Counted from the first letter of the stretch, positions 1 through 8,487 are shown. The stretch: DNA of 45,487 bases from Candidatus Omnitrophota bacterium (GCA_030693145.1 JAUYBI010000008.1:1-45487); one strand, 5' to 3'. The notes: generated from the sequence alone by a model not told the origin. Program-made: numbers and translations.

Positions 1-599
1 TTTTTCTGCAGGTCATTATGCAGGCCTAAATCCCCGGCCTTAATTATCTCTTGCATAAACTGCTCGTAGTTCGCCTGGCCCAATAAACCCAAAATTATAT
101 TTTTCTCTTCTTGCATAAATTCCTGCAAGGGCATCTCCTTATTTATATAGAGCGCATAACTGCTAAAGGAATAGTCCTTGGCGGAAAAAACCAAATTGAT
201 TTTTTGCGGATTAAGATGAATATAAGCGGTAAGCTTTAAAAGATAGGGGTCCTTTTCCACCAGGGCGGTTTTGAATCTATCCCTAAAGAGGTGCCCTTTT
301 CTGCCGTATTTTCCGTTAAAGTATTTAGTATAGGAAGAGTTAAGCCCATGCATAATCTCGGAGATGCCCCCTTTGAGGCTTTCCTGCTCCTGATCCGGCA
401 GTTCTAATAAAAGATGAAAATGGTTCGGCAGAAGCACATAGGCATATAACCTGAATTTATACTGTTCTTTGTATTTCTTGATTAATTCAAAATACGCGTT
501 GTAATCCGCCTCTTCCTTAAATATATCCTGATTATAAATGCAGCGGCTGGTTATGTAATAGAGCGCGTCTTCTAATGAAATTCTTGGCGGCCTTGGCAT
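1..599 (-). CDS. REP-associated Y1 (IS200-like) transposase, 3' end cut by window edge
   Basis: Reading leftwards from the ATG at 599 an open frame of 199 codons runs off the window. The product begins MPRPPRISLEDALYYITSRC and carries the HUH metal-binding motif LLPNHFHLLLE (His60, His62), followed by LFRDRFKTALVEKDPYLL and YIHLNP, all typical of Y1_Tnp transposases of the REP-associated (RAYT) group. These single-strand endonucleases act on DNA hairpins. The 30-44 bp palindromes elsewhere in the window are plausible substrates, but that link is inference. About 30-50 bases upstream is a small hairpin (GGCAC 629-633 / GTGCC 643-647), and further upstream a riboswitch and terminator on the same strand. 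The C-terminus is not visible, so intactness is unknown. Absent from any right-hand operon; it is the only gene of this kind here. Confidence 0.88.
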   Translation of the reverse strand, partial: MPRPPRISLEDALYYITSRCIYNQDIFKEEADYNAYFELIKKYKEQYKFRLYAYVLLPNHFHLLLELPDQEQESLKGGISEIMHGLNSSYTKYFNGKYGRKGHLFRDRFKTALVEKDPYLLKLTAYIHLNPQKINLVFSAKDYSFSSYALYINKEMPLQEFMQEEKNIILGLLGQANYEQFMQEIIKAGDLGLHNDLQK

Positions 600-669
600 T
601 TTTCTCACCTTCTTTACTGTTTATACCTGGCACTTCTCATTTGTGCCTGACACTTTTTTCTAACCTTAC

Positions 670-698
670 AAAAAAACCAGCCTTTTTTCCTGGCTGGT
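670..698 (-). terminator. Rho-independent terminator after riboswitch
   Basis: On the minus strand a perfect 7-bp stem, ACCAGCC / GGCTGGT with an A-rich 9-nt loop, is followed by seven U. It lies directly 3' of the GEMM-like aptamer and 5' of the transposase, so it is the natural expression platform of the riboswitch. Confidence 0.8.
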
Positions 699-721
699 AT
701 TAGTTAGCTGCTTAAACCTTT

Positions 722-806
722 TATTTCTAGCAACCTGCCAATCCTTAAACCTGGGATGCACGGCTTTGCGTCCCCCGATTTCTCGAGGTTTGCCCTTCGA
801 AACTTT
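722..806 (-). ncRNA. GEMM-I (cyclic dinucleotide) riboswitch aptamer
   Basis: The minus strand shows the GEMM-I hallmarks in order: CGAAGGGCAAACC, a hairpin with stem CCTCGA / TCGGGG closed by a GAAA tetraloop, GGACGCAAAGCC, a second stem ATCC/GGAT, and GCAGGTTGC. This matches the c-di-GMP-I riboswitch architecture, including the tetraloop and the conserved GCAAAGCC strand. The same class includes cGAMP-binding variants, and ligand choice cannot be settled by eye. A terminator follows at once. The downstream gene on the same strand is the Y1 transposase, an unusual target. Confidence 0.82.
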
Positions 807-910
807 TTCTCTTGTTGACTAAAATATAACATATTTAAAGGCGCTTTGTCAATAGTGCTATTTTTTGGACATTATATTAAACTCTGCTGACTTTTATTAA
901 TTATCAAATA

Positions 911-980
911 CAGTAGGGTGGGTTTAAACCCACCCTACTGTTGTGAATAAACTACAGGGAAGGTTTAAACCTCCCCTACT
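911..980. repeat. REP-like palindrome, intact copy plus degenerate copy
   Basis: 911-940 is a perfect 30-bp palindrome, half-site CAGTAGGGTGGGTTT. 952-980 is a degenerate relative whose core is AGGTTTAAACCT. They are followed (983-1008) by a tail of the form GTCAATAAGGTTTGTTACG that recurs after the other copies. The rest of the 600-1046 gap holds the riboswitch and terminator; I see no gene in it. The repeat lies directly 3' of the PPIase stop codon. Confidence 0.85.
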
Positions 981-1046
981 ATTGAAAGTCAATAAGGTTT
1001 GTTACGCTGCCGCAAATCCGGATAAACCCGGCCGGTTAAACTTAGC

Positions 1047-2528
1047 CTAAATCTTAATATTAGCCTTAATTATCTTCTGTTCTTTTACAGGTTTATCCTC
1101 CTTGTTCACAGCCACGGAATTAATTTTATTCACTACCTCCAAGCCAGAGGTAACTTCCCCAAAAATAGTGTGCCTGCCATTAAGCCCGGGCGCAGGTTTG
1201 ACTGTAATAAAAAACTGGCTGCCATTGGTGTCCAGGCCGGAATTAGCCATGGCTAAAACCCCGGGCTTATCAAATTTGGCCTTTTCGCTGATCTCATCAC
1301 TAAAAGGCTTTTTCCAGATTGACTCTCCGGCAGTTCCTGTCGCCGTAGGGTCTCCCCCCTGGATCATAAAATCCTTAATCACCCGGTGAAAAGTAATACC
1401 GTTATAATAGCCTTTTTCTACCAGGCCAATAAAATTTTCACAAGCCAGCGGCGCTATCTCCGGGAATAATTTAACTTTAATCTGACCCTGGTTAGTCATA
1501 ATTATAATCTCTGATTTTTTCTTAATTTCCACTAACTTTGCGGCATCTTCTTTCTCTTTAACAAAATCCTTTAAGTTGGCCCGCTTAAAAAGGCCGTCTA
1601 AATAATCCTGGGAAATTTTCCGTTTTCTGCCGGCCGTTAACATTTTCCGGTAGTATTCTTGTTTCGCCGCGTCAAATTCTTTTAAATCCGCCTTCTTTAC
1701 ATAGAGCAGGCGGAAAACTACATCCCCATAATAATTCTTGGCCGCGATAAAATCTCCGGGTTTTGCGTTTAAAATACGGTAAGCATCATCCTTAGGAATC
1801 TGCCAAAGGTCAATTAAGGCCTCTAGTGACATCACGTTAATCCAGGAAGCGCCCTGCTGGCCCAGCGGCTTCTTCTGGAGGAAAGTATCATACCAAACCT
1901 TAGGATCCTGCTTAACCCGGCGCGCAAAATCCTGAGCTTCTTTTTGCTGCTCTTTACCGAATAAAATATACTCGCTCTCAAAAGAATTATAGCCGTTAAG
2001 AAATTTATTTTTGGCCTCTTGGTCAGTAACCTTAACTTCGGGGTCAAGCTTGACCTTAAGCAGTTTATTCACCATCAATAGTTCTTCGATACGGGTTTCA
2101 AAGGCCGCCGGGGTTTCGTTAAAATTTGTTAATGCCCAAACACGATATTTATCTGTCCCATATTCGACGTCTTTTTCCGCCAGTAAACGTTTGACTTCCG
2201 CCTCTACCTCCTCTTTAGGTATCTGTATACCAGTATCCCGGGCTTCTTTGACAAAAACCAGGTTCTGCCAGGCTTCCTGACGGGTCTCCTCATCCGTGCG
2301 CTCGGTTTTAGCTCCCGAACGCGTAAAAAGCAGCGCGGTCTTATAATAATTAAGGAAGGCTGAGCGGCTAACCGGCTTATCAAACGCCTCTCCTACAGTT
2401 TCAAATTTAATGATATCTTCAAATTTATAAGCCCAGGCAGAGGATGTTACCAGAGAAGCCAAAAGAATAGCGGTTAAAACTATTAAACGCGGATGCAAAT
2501 ATTTTTGGGTTATTTTCGTTAGATTCAT
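1047..2528 (-). CDS. Exported SurA-like N-domain fused to cyclophilin-type peptidyl-prolyl isomerase
   Basis: 493 aa. A signal peptide (about residues 1-33, ending SSAWA) targets the product to the periplasm. Residues about 35-330 are helical and charged, resembling the SurA/parvulin-associated chaperone N-domain (SRSAFLNYY..., EEVEAEVKRLL). Residues about 338-493 are a complete bacterial cyclophilin: ITFHRVIKDFMIQGGD with the catalytic Arg, NSGLDTNGSQFFIT, and LNGRHTIFGEV. The expected role is cis-trans prolyl isomerisation and chaperoning of envelope proteins, possibly the secretin encoded upstream in the same operon. SurA-type chaperones normally carry parvulin domains; here the isomerase fold is swapped. 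It is the last gene of the operon and starts exactly where the preceding gene stops. Confidence 0.9.
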   Translation of the reverse strand: MNLTKITQKYLHPRLIVLTAILLASLVTSSAWAYKFEDIIKFETVGEAFDKPVSRSAFLNYYKTALLFTRSGAKTERTDEETRQEAWQNLVFVKEARDTGIQIPKEEVEAEVKRLLAEKDVEYGTDKYRVWALTNFNETPAAFETRIEELLMVNKLLKVKLDPEVKVTDQEAKNKFLNGYNSFESEYILFGKEQQKEAQDFARRVKQDPKVWYDTFLQKKPLGQQGASWINVMSLEALIDLWQIPKDDAYRILNAKPGDFIAAKNYYGDVVFRLLYVKKADLKEFDAAKQEYYRKMLTAGRKRKISQDYLDGLFKRANLKDFVKEKEDAAKLVEIKKKSEIIIMTNQGQIKVKLFPEIAPLACENFIGLVEKGYYNGITFHRVIKDFMIQGGDPTATGTAGESIWKKPFSDEISEKAKFDKPGVLAMANSGLDTNGSQFFITVKPAPGLNGRHTIFGEVTSGLEVVNKINSVAVNKEDKPVKEQKIIKANIKI

Positions 2529-3071
2529 TTATTTTTTAGTATTTACAATCGTAAATTTAACCGGTTCAGAAACTAACTGCTCTTGAAATGTATCCAAACC
2601 GATTTCTGCGCCAAAAACATTTTGATAAACTGCCGTCACCGTGTAAGTTCCCGGTTCAGTAATTTCAAAAAATCCTTTTAAATTCCGGGGATACTCGGAT
2701 TTTACCTCTTTATCCGGCTCCAGCAATTTAAAGTATTCGGTCTTCGGATACCCGGTTTCGTAAAAATGCACACAGGGCAGCTTAACTCCCGATGGAGAGA
2801 TCAAATCAAAATAAACTTCCTTTTGATTCTTCGCAGCCTCCCGGGAGCTGATATAAAACCTCTGGTTAACCATCATCGGGCTGGCCCCTAGATTTTTTAG
2901 GCTAAGAATCACGTTAATCGGCTCACTGGCCGAGTATTCGGCCTTTTCTAATATCAGGTTAAATTTAACCTGACTACCGGCGCAAAAAACAGCTTTGCCT
3001 GAAACTAACACCAAAACAACTATAAGCATGGCTACCTTGAACCGGCGCAAAAACATGTTTTCCCTGGTCAT
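2529..3071 (-). CDS. Exported protein with Ig-like (BsuPI-like) domain, unknown function
   Basis: 180 aa. An N-terminal signal/anchor (about residues 10-31, with a hydrophobic AMLIVVLVLVSG core) is followed by a beta-rich domain. The pattern VKFNLILEKAEYSASEPI...VILSLKNLG and ITEPGTYTVTAVYQN is typical of BsuPI-like or other Ig-like periplasmic domains. No catalytic motif is visible. An alternative start is the second Met (3056), which has an AGGGA just upstream. It sits between another exported unknown and the PPIase with no spacing, so it is probably cotranscribed and works in the envelope. Confidence 0.6.
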   Translation of the reverse strand: MTRENMFLRRFKVAMLIVVLVLVSGKAVFCAGSQVKFNLILEKAEYSASEPINVILSLKNLGASPMMVNQRFYISSREAAKNQKEVYFDLISPSGVKLPCVHFYETGYPKTEYFKLLEPDKEVKSEYPRNLKGFFEITEPGTYTVTAVYQNVFGAEIGLDTFQEQLVSEPVKFTIVNTKK

Positions 3072-3089
3072 TTAAAATTCCCCGATGAA

Positions 3090-3647
3090 TTACTCTGCCA
3101 TAGCAGATGGAGACAGCTCGACTGCAGCCGGAGACGGCTCTGCTGTCATTTTAATCGAATTTAAGCTATGGAAATTAAAGTCCGAAACTTTATCTTTATT
3201 ATCCCGGATACTTACTACTCCCCGCATTATTCCGTCAGCACCAATATCGCCGCGCCAAAAAGCCGTGCCGCTCTTCTCTGAAGTCTGCATCGTTTCCCAA
3301 GTATAGGTTTCATTATCCTCTAACAGGCGCATAGAGAAATTGGTGGAGGCAAACCCCTTGGCTATCATATTTTTGGTGCTTACTTTACTATCCAGGAAAC
3401 TTAAAACGTCTTTTTCCGCTTTACCCTTACCGGACATCGGCTTGGCCTCAATATCCCACTGCGTACTATTAAGCTCTGCTTTTCTCTTGACGAGCATCTC
3501 TTGTATTTTACCAGCTTGTTTTTTAGAAACCGCCTGAGGCGCCGCTGCCTTTTCCGGTTGCCCTTTAGCCGGCCGCTCCGCAAAAACAGAACTTGAATTT
3601 GTAACTAAAAATCCTAAAACCAGTAACACCATAACCAGTTTATTCAT
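3090..3647 (-). CDS. Exported protein of unknown function
   Basis: 185 aa from the ATG at 3647. I chose this start because a strong GGGAGGA lies 6-12 bases upstream and the product then begins with a proper signal peptide (MNKLVMVLLVLGFLVTNSSS). A longer reading from 3722 would overlap the upstream gene. The mature part has an Ala/Pro/Lys-rich linker, then a domain with ...YTWETMQTSEKSGTAFWRGDIGADGIMRG... that I cannot assign, and a low-complexity Pro/Ser/Ala tail. No enzymatic motif is recognised. Its position in the secretin operon suggests an envelope role. Confidence 0.6.
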   Translation of the reverse strand: MNKLVMVLLVLGFLVTNSSSVFAERPAKGQPEKAAAPQAVSKKQAGKIQEMLVKRKAELNSTQWDIEAKPMSGKGKAEKDVLSFLDSKVSTKNMIAKGFASTNFSMRLLEDNETYTWETMQTSEKSGTAFWRGDIGADGIMRGVVSIRDNKDKVSDFNFHSLNSIKMTAEPSPAAVELSPSAMAE

Positions 3648-3696
3648 CTTATCCTCCCGTGTTGTTGCTCCCGCCTTATTACATTCCCTTTCTCTT

Positions 3697-4731
3697 TTAT
3701 TGCACCCGCCCTTTACCGTCATAAGCCTCCCAGGTAAGCAAGTATTTCTTCACCCAATCCATATCTTTATCGTCACCTTTAGCCAGCCCTAAATAATACC
3801 GGAAATGCTTAGCGGCCTTTTGGCGATTCACTAAATATTCCGCATAAATGTAGCCTAAGTTAAATTGAGCGTAAGCATTATTGGGGTCTATCTCGATCAC
3901 CTTTTCGAATTCTACCGCCGCGCGGTCATACTGTTTATTCTTGGTGTAAAAGATACCCAAATTGTAATGCATTTGAGCGGTTTCCGCAATCAATAATTTA
4001 TTTTGCCGGGCAAGTTCGGTAAATTTCTTGGGAGTATTTTGCATCTCCTCCCACATCCTCTTATTTTTCTTCATCGCTTCAGCCAAACCCTGCTGGCAAT
4101 CTTTTAATTGTAATTTCAACGAGATATTCTCCGAATCTAACTTGCTCTTTTGCTGACGGAGCTGGTCAAACTCATCCTCTTTACGTTTCGCGCTATTTTG
4201 GATAGCGGCCTTTTCTTTTTGCAGATCTCCGATGTTTCTATTTAATTCTTTGATCCTCACGGTTGTTTCTGCTTTTTCACAGGCGGCTTTAAGCGTATCC
4301 CATTTGGCAATTAGTTTTTTTTGGGCTGCCAGGAGCCTGCTAATTTCATCCTTCTGGTTAAGATTAGAATCCTGAAGTTGGCTTTTTTCTTTAGCCAGCG
4401 CGGCCAAGTCATTATTGGCTTTCTCCAAAGAAACAGCTAATTCATTAGCCCTGCTTCTTTCTTGTAACAAAGTTTTAATTTGGACCATAAGATTCTCACG
4501 GTCAATTTTAATCGCTTCGTTTTCCTTAAACAACTGGGCGTTTTTGTCTTTCAAGGCGGATTCTTCCTGGCTTAATTTTTGATAACCCGGGCTAATTTCT
4601 TCTAACCTCCCGGATAAATCCTGTAATTTCCTGGATAAATTTTTCGATTTATTAGCAAAAAACATAAGACCGATACCGGCTATTAAAATCAAACCTCCCG
4701 CAACTATTGTCTTTAGCTTTAACTTATTCAT
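3697..4731 (-). CDS. Membrane-anchored coiled-coil protein with C-terminal TPR repeats
   Basis: 344 aa. The start at 4731 has AGGAG nine bases upstream; an ATG at 4740 directly abuts that AGGAG and is unlikely to be used. One membrane helix (about residues 7-26) precedes a long coiled coil (about 30-230; heptad-like Leu/Lys/Glu). Two or three tetratricopeptide units follow (MHYNLGIFYTKNKQYDRAAVEFEKVIEIDPNNAYAQFNLGYIYAEY with part of a third). TPR lipoproteins and pilotins commonly assist secretin assembly, and this gene directly follows the secretin with an 8-base overlap. The specific role is inferred. Confidence 0.75.
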   Translation of the reverse strand: MNKLKLKTIVAGGLILIAGIGLMFFANKSKNLSRKLQDLSGRLEEISPGYQKLSQEESALKDKNAQLFKENEAIKIDRENLMVQIKTLLQERSRANELAVSLEKANNDLAALAKEKSQLQDSNLNQKDEISRLLAAQKKLIAKWDTLKAACEKAETTVRIKELNRNIGDLQKEKAAIQNSAKRKEDEFDQLRQQKSKLDSENISLKLQLKDCQQGLAEAMKKNKRMWEEMQNTPKKFTELARQNKLLIAETAQMHYNLGIFYTKNKQYDRAAVEFEKVIEIDPNNAYAQFNLGYIYAEYLVNRQKAAKHFRYYLGLAKGDDKDMDWVKKYLLTWEAYDGKGRVQ

Positions 4732-6655
4732 TGCTTGCATCTCCTTTAAATGTCGGCTTATATTCCTCTTCTTCTTTAAAACGGATATATTCGCGATAGG
4801 ACCTTACTTCTTCTTCCGGCGCGCCTTTAGGCTCTATCTTCTTTTCCGGAAGATCCTGAACCTTAAAATCCGGCTTTTCAGTAAAAGGCGCGTAGGTGTT
4901 ATATTCTTTGTTAGGCTCGTCCATAAATATGGGCTCACGCTTATCTCCGGTAGTTAAAATATCTCCGGTGACGATATGCGGCGTGATCATTACTAAAAGC
5001 TCGGTTTTCTCAGTCTTTTTTACCTGTTGCTTGAAAAAGAAACTTAATACCGGAATTTTACTTAAAAACGGAAACTGCTCTACGGAAGAAGTTTTATCCT
5101 CTCTGCGCAGGCCTCCGATAATAATCGTTGTGCCATCCTTAACCATAACCGTGGTTTCGGCAACAGAAGTATCAATAATCGGGATTTTGTTACCGCTGGG
5201 AGTAACCAGAAAAGAAACCACGCTGGATATCTCCGGCTTTATTTTCATGGTGACATACCCCTCATCATTTATCGTCGGCGTTACGGACAGCTGAATACCG
5301 ACATCCACAAAAGTTACCTCTTCGGAAACAGTGGAAGTACTTTGACCGGTAGTGGTGGTAGAAGTAATATACGCCTGGCGTTCACCCACATGGATCTTAG
5401 CTTCCTGGTTATTGATAACCGAGATCTTCGGATTAGAAAGAATCTGCGTGCTTCCCAAAGTTTGCACATACTTGAGTAAAACATCCAAATCGCGCTTAGA
5501 GTCCATTATGCCGACATGCATTATTCCCGGCCCGGTTTTTTGGCCGGCGGAAGTATTCAGGGTATTGCCGCTGAAAGGATACGCGCCGATCTGGTTATTC
5601 ATAGTCGTGGTTAAATACTTGTTGCGGGTCTGAAAAGTATTGGTGGCATCTGTTTCTACGGGCTTGATCACGCTAAAGGGATTGGCTCCGGCATAAGCCA
5701 TCCCGTATCTAGTCGCTGCTCCGAATAGGCCTTCCCATTCAGCCCCGGTATCCAATTGATCGGATAATTTAACTTTAATGATTGTACTGTCAATCAATAC
5801 CTGCTTTGTCTTTTGATCAAGGCTGGCAATCATTTTTTCAATACCCACCATTCTCTCAGGTAATGTCTGGATGATCACCTGATTCGAACGTTCATCGGCT
5901 TTAATTGTACCGACTTTTTTTGCGTCTAATTGCGCCTTTAACTGTTCCTCGATATCTTTGGCTTTAGCGTATTTTAACTGGAATACTCGCACCAAGTTCT
6001 TTTGTTCCAGCGTAGCTAATGCCTTTTCGATTTGGGCGATCTTCTCCGGCGTATCCATAATTAAAGCCGTGCCGGAATCAGGCTCAACCAAGACCCTGCC
6101 GATTTCACTCTTTAAAGCATCCAACATAGTAAATACCTGCTCAGGTATAGCATATTTAATTCTAAAAACTTTAACTTCCCGAATATCCGCAAATTTTTTC
6201 CCGAAAAGAGCCTTATATTCTTCACCGGTCATAATGTTATATATTTCACCCTCTTTGGCATAGGCCAGTCCATTTGAACGCAACATGATATCAAAAACGT
6301 CTTTAGCCGATACATTCAACACCATAAGCGTAACCCTGCCGGAAACATCTTTGGTGGAAATCATATTTATGCCTGTTTTCAATGATAAAAACTTTAAGGC
6401 GTCGGTAACTTCAATATTCCGTAAATCCAGGGAAATTCTCCCGTTTATTCCCCCTACTGTGGGTTCAATTACCCTTTCAGGCAACGCTCCCGTCGTTAAT
6501 ACCGGAGGCTGGGACAGGACTGCCGGAGCCGATTCCGCAGGTAAAGACGCGGCTGTCTGGGCTAACACAGCCGGATGATCCTCTGCCTGAACCTTATAAA
6601 GCAGAGAAGAACAAACGATGATAACAAAAATAGATATTCTTGGAGTAGCTTTCAC
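4724..6655 (-). CDS. Secretin family outer-membrane protein (GspD/PilQ-like)
   Basis: 643 aa with signal peptide. Residues about 70-140 form an STN/N0-like domain (ISLDLRNIEVTDALKFLSLKTGINMI). Two secretin_N repeats follow (VFRIKYAIPEQVFTMLDAL..., VFQLKYAKAKDIEEQLKAQL...). The secretin pore domain occupies about 390-590, with LSNPKISVINNQEAKIHVGE, VEVGI-type VTFVDVGIQLSVTP, VKDGTTIIIGGL and the terminal TELLVMITPHIV. It should oligomerise into an outer-membrane channel for a type II secretion or type IV pilus-like system. The tail after residue 590 is charged and extended, where pilotin-binding segments often lie. The rest of a T2SS (GspE/F/G) is not in this window. Confidence 0.92.
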   Translation of the reverse strand: MKATPRISIFVIIVCSSLLYKVQAEDHPAVLAQTAASLPAESAPAVLSQPPVLTTGALPERVIEPTVGGINGRISLDLRNIEVTDALKFLSLKTGINMISTKDVSGRVTLMVLNVSAKDVFDIMLRSNGLAYAKEGEIYNIMTGEEYKALFGKKFADIREVKVFRIKYAIPEQVFTMLDALKSEIGRVLVEPDSGTALIMDTPEKIAQIEKALATLEQKNLVRVFQLKYAKAKDIEEQLKAQLDAKKVGTIKADERSNQVIIQTLPERMVGIEKMIASLDQKTKQVLIDSTIIKVKLSDQLDTGAEWEGLFGAATRYGMAYAGANPFSVIKPVETDATNTFQTRNKYLTTTMNNQIGAYPFSGNTLNTSAGQKTGPGIMHVGIMDSKRDLDVLLKYVQTLGSTQILSNPKISVINNQEAKIHVGERQAYITSTTTTGQSTSTVSEEVTFVDVGIQLSVTPTINDEGYVTMKIKPEISSVVSFLVTPSGNKIPIIDTSVAETTVMVKDGTTIIIGGLRREDKTSSVEQFPFLSKIPVLSFFFKQQVKKTEKTELLVMITPHIVTGDILTTGDKREPIFMDEPNKEYNTYAPFTEKPDFKVQDLPEKKIEPKGAPEEEVRSYREYIRFKEEEEYKPTFKGDASNE

Positions 6656-7320
6656 TTGAGTTCAAACTCCTCCTTGCCTAAACTTAATACAACCTTGTCT
6701 TTAAAAATTGCCTGCACCTTTGCTCCCCCTACCATTTCTCCTCTTTTCACGAAAAATGTCTTAAGCTCCTTAGTATCTTCGATCATGGCATCCGGATCAG
6801 CCGACCAGGAAATTCCAACTAATTTTAAGTTTGCGGAAACATCCAGGCTTCTGGAAGAAGGAGTTAAATCTACAGCTGATTTTTTCAAACCCATGGTAAA
6901 AATGTCTCTTTCCCTAACCTTATCTAAATAATAAGAAACCGCCTTTTTTAATCCCGCCGGCTCCGGAAAACTCGTTTCAATTTTTACTGCCGTCGTATTT
7001 GATTCTAAGCGCGGCGCTTTACCCAAATTAACCAATGCAATAATCAGGTTACCCGAAAAATACAATAAAAGCGGAACTACCAAAAAACCTAAAACTCTAT
7101 TCACAACTTTTACATCTAATTGCTCCAGGCTAAAACCTTTAGACCATTTTTCAAATCTTCCCTTTAAAAAAGAAATTCTTCCCAACCAGGCCCCAAAATT
7201 CAGCCAACTCATACTGTGACGCCTGGATGTCTGAGCGTGCACTCCCAGCGAATTCATCTTGGAGCTCTCAATAATTTTTAAAAGCTGTTTTTCTGGAGTG
7301 AGAGATCTTTCCTGTGCCAT
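6652..7320 (-). CDS. GspC-like inner-membrane protein of secretin system
   Basis: 222 aa. A cytoplasmic N-terminal part is followed by one membrane helix (about residues 76-96, RVLGFLVVPLLLYFSGNLIIALV). The periplasmic region ends in a compact beta domain, LKLVGISWSADPDAMIEDTKELKTFFVKRGEMVGGAKVQAIFKDKVVLSL. That arrangement (TM, linker, HR-like domain) is characteristic of GspC/PilP-type proteins that couple the inner membrane to the secretin N0 domain. It overlaps the secretin start by 4 bases and the ATPase gene end by 43 bases. A shorter start at 7257 would remove the second overlap. Confidence 0.72.
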   Translation of the reverse strand: MAQERSLTPEKQLLKIIESSKMNSLGVHAQTSRRHSMSWLNFGAWLGRISFLKGRFEKWSKGFSLEQLDVKVVNRVLGFLVVPLLLYFSGNLIIALVNLGKAPRLESNTTAVKIETSFPEPAGLKKAVSYYLDKVRERDIFTMGLKKSAVDLTPSSRSLDVSANLKLVGISWSADPDAMIEDTKELKTFFVKRGEMVGGAKVQAIFKDKVVLSLGKEEFELK

Positions 7321-8147
7321 CCGGATGCTATTTCCTCATTAATTATTTCCTGGATTAAAACCGCATCAATCACAAACTTATTTTTAAGCACTAAAGCTTT
7401 TAGGGCCCGATGGCAAAGCATGGTTATCCTTCGGGGGTAGCCCCGGGTATATTCATGCACTTCCCTGATCGCTTCATCCAAGAACAAATGCATGTTTGCC
7501 GAGTAGCCTGCCTGCTTCAGCCTGAATTCAATCATCTCCCTGGTTTCCTCAATGTCCAGAGGATTTAAAGTATATTTAAAGCTAATCCGGTCAAAAAAAT
7601 TAGCAATATCCGTTATTTTGGCATGTAATTCTAACTGGCCCAAAAGGACCAACTGGATAAGCTTAAACTCATTGGTCTCATAATTTAAAAGCACGCGCAA
7701 AACTTCCAAAGAAGATTCATTTAATTTCTGAGCTTCATCAATGATCAAAGTAACCGTCTTGTTCTCGGTCACCCCTTTTTGAAATAAAAATCTTTCCAGG
7801 CCTTCGCGTAAAGCCACAATCTCCACAGGGGTATCATTGCTAATATTAATTTCAAAATTTTTTGCCAAAGAAGTAAGGAACGGTTCTTCGCTTTCAAAAG
7901 AAGGATCCAGGATTATATGAAAAATAAAATCCGGCCTATCTTTTAATTCTTGAATCAATTTCCTGGATAAGGTTGTCTTGCCGGTGCCCACATCCCCCAG
8001 GATAACCGAAAGGCCTCTTTTAAGCCGAAGCTCAATTAAAATATTGGCGAGGGCAGCTTCATGCTCCTTGGATAAATAGAAAAAATCCGGATCCGGGCTG
8101 GTAGAAAATGGCTCTTTTTCAAACCCTAAAACCTTGAAATAACTCAT
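7278..8147 (-). CDS. ExeA/GspA family AAA ATPase
   Basis: 289 aa. The product begins YFKVLGFEKEPFSTSPDPDFFYLSKEHEAAL, the signature start of the ExeA/GspA family. It has a Walker A (GDVGTGKTT, residues 51-59), a Walker B (LIIDEAQ, about 134-140), and an AAA lid (YTRGYPRRITMLCHRAL). GspA with GspB remodels peptidoglycan-associated secretin assembly in some type II systems. No C-terminal peptidoglycan-binding domain is present here. First gene of the secretin operon, 68 bases downstream of the MerR gene and separated from it by a terminator. Confidence 0.88.
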   Translation of the reverse strand: MSYFKVLGFEKEPFSTSPDPDFFYLSKEHEAALANILIELRLKRGLSVILGDVGTGKTTLSRKLIQELKDRPDFIFHIILDPSFESEEPFLTSLAKNFEINISNDTPVEIVALREGLERFLFQKGVTENKTVTLIIDEAQKLNESSLEVLRVLLNYETNEFKLIQLVLLGQLELHAKITDIANFFDRISFKYTLNPLDIEETREMIEFRLKQAGYSANMHLFLDEAIREVHEYTRGYPRRITMLCHRALKALVLKNKFVIDAVLIQEIINEEIASGWHRKDLSLQKNSF

Positions 8148-8190
8148 GTTTTAATCCTAAATTAAGATACTTTTATCTATTATTATAAAT

Positions 8191-8220
8191 TAAAACCTGT
8201 TCTCAAATGAGAAATCAGGT
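8191..8220 (-). terminator. Terminator of the MerR gene
   Basis: On the minus strand ACCTG...TTCTC-attt-GAGAA-CAGGT forms a hairpin followed by TTTTAATTT. The stem overlaps the MerR stop codon. It separates MerR from the secretin operon. Confidence 0.65.
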
Positions 8221-8487
8221 GGAAACATCTTTTACGATATCTACGTCTTCTTCTAATTTTTTACGGATTAAACTTAAAGAATAACCTTGCTGGGTTAACT
8301 CCCTTATTTTTTTTATCCGGCTCTTAATTATATCTTTAGCGTAATATCTTATATTTGCTTTTTTTATGGCCACCGGCAATAACCCAAAATTAGTATAGTG
8401 ATTTACAATCTGGTAGGAGACATCAAATTCTCTCATAATTTCTTTTGCGGTAATCAAATCTTTTTCTTCAACTCTATTATTGGGCAT
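8215..8487 (-). CDS. Short MerR-family HTH regulator
   Basis: 90 aa. The N-terminal winged helix (LITAKEIMREFDVSYQIVNHYTNFGLLPVAIKKANIRYYAKDIIKSRIKKIRELTQQGYSLSLIRKKL) matches the MerR DNA-binding fold (helix-turn-helix, then R-Y-Y and the second helix pair). There is no effector domain beyond the dimerisation helix. Directly upstream, 8507-8524 is an imperfect palindrome (ATACCATA / TATGATAT) that could be its operator. Similar small MerR proteins often sit beside ExeA-like ATPases, but the target is not shown by the sequence. Confidence 0.75.
   Translation of the reverse strand: MPNNRVEEKDLITAKEIMREFDVSYQIVNHYTNFGLLPVAIKKANIRYYAKDIIKSRIKKIRELTQQGYSLSLIRKKLEEDVDIVKDVST

Noticed and set aside
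1102-1389. Plus-strand frames opposite the PPIase, secretin, kinase and dnaX genes
   Set aside because: Antisense shadows of clearly coding minus-strand genes; no independent motifs or ribosome sites.
3697-4740. Start of the TPR gene at 4740
   Set aside because: The AGGAG touches that ATG; the ATG at 4731 is properly spaced.
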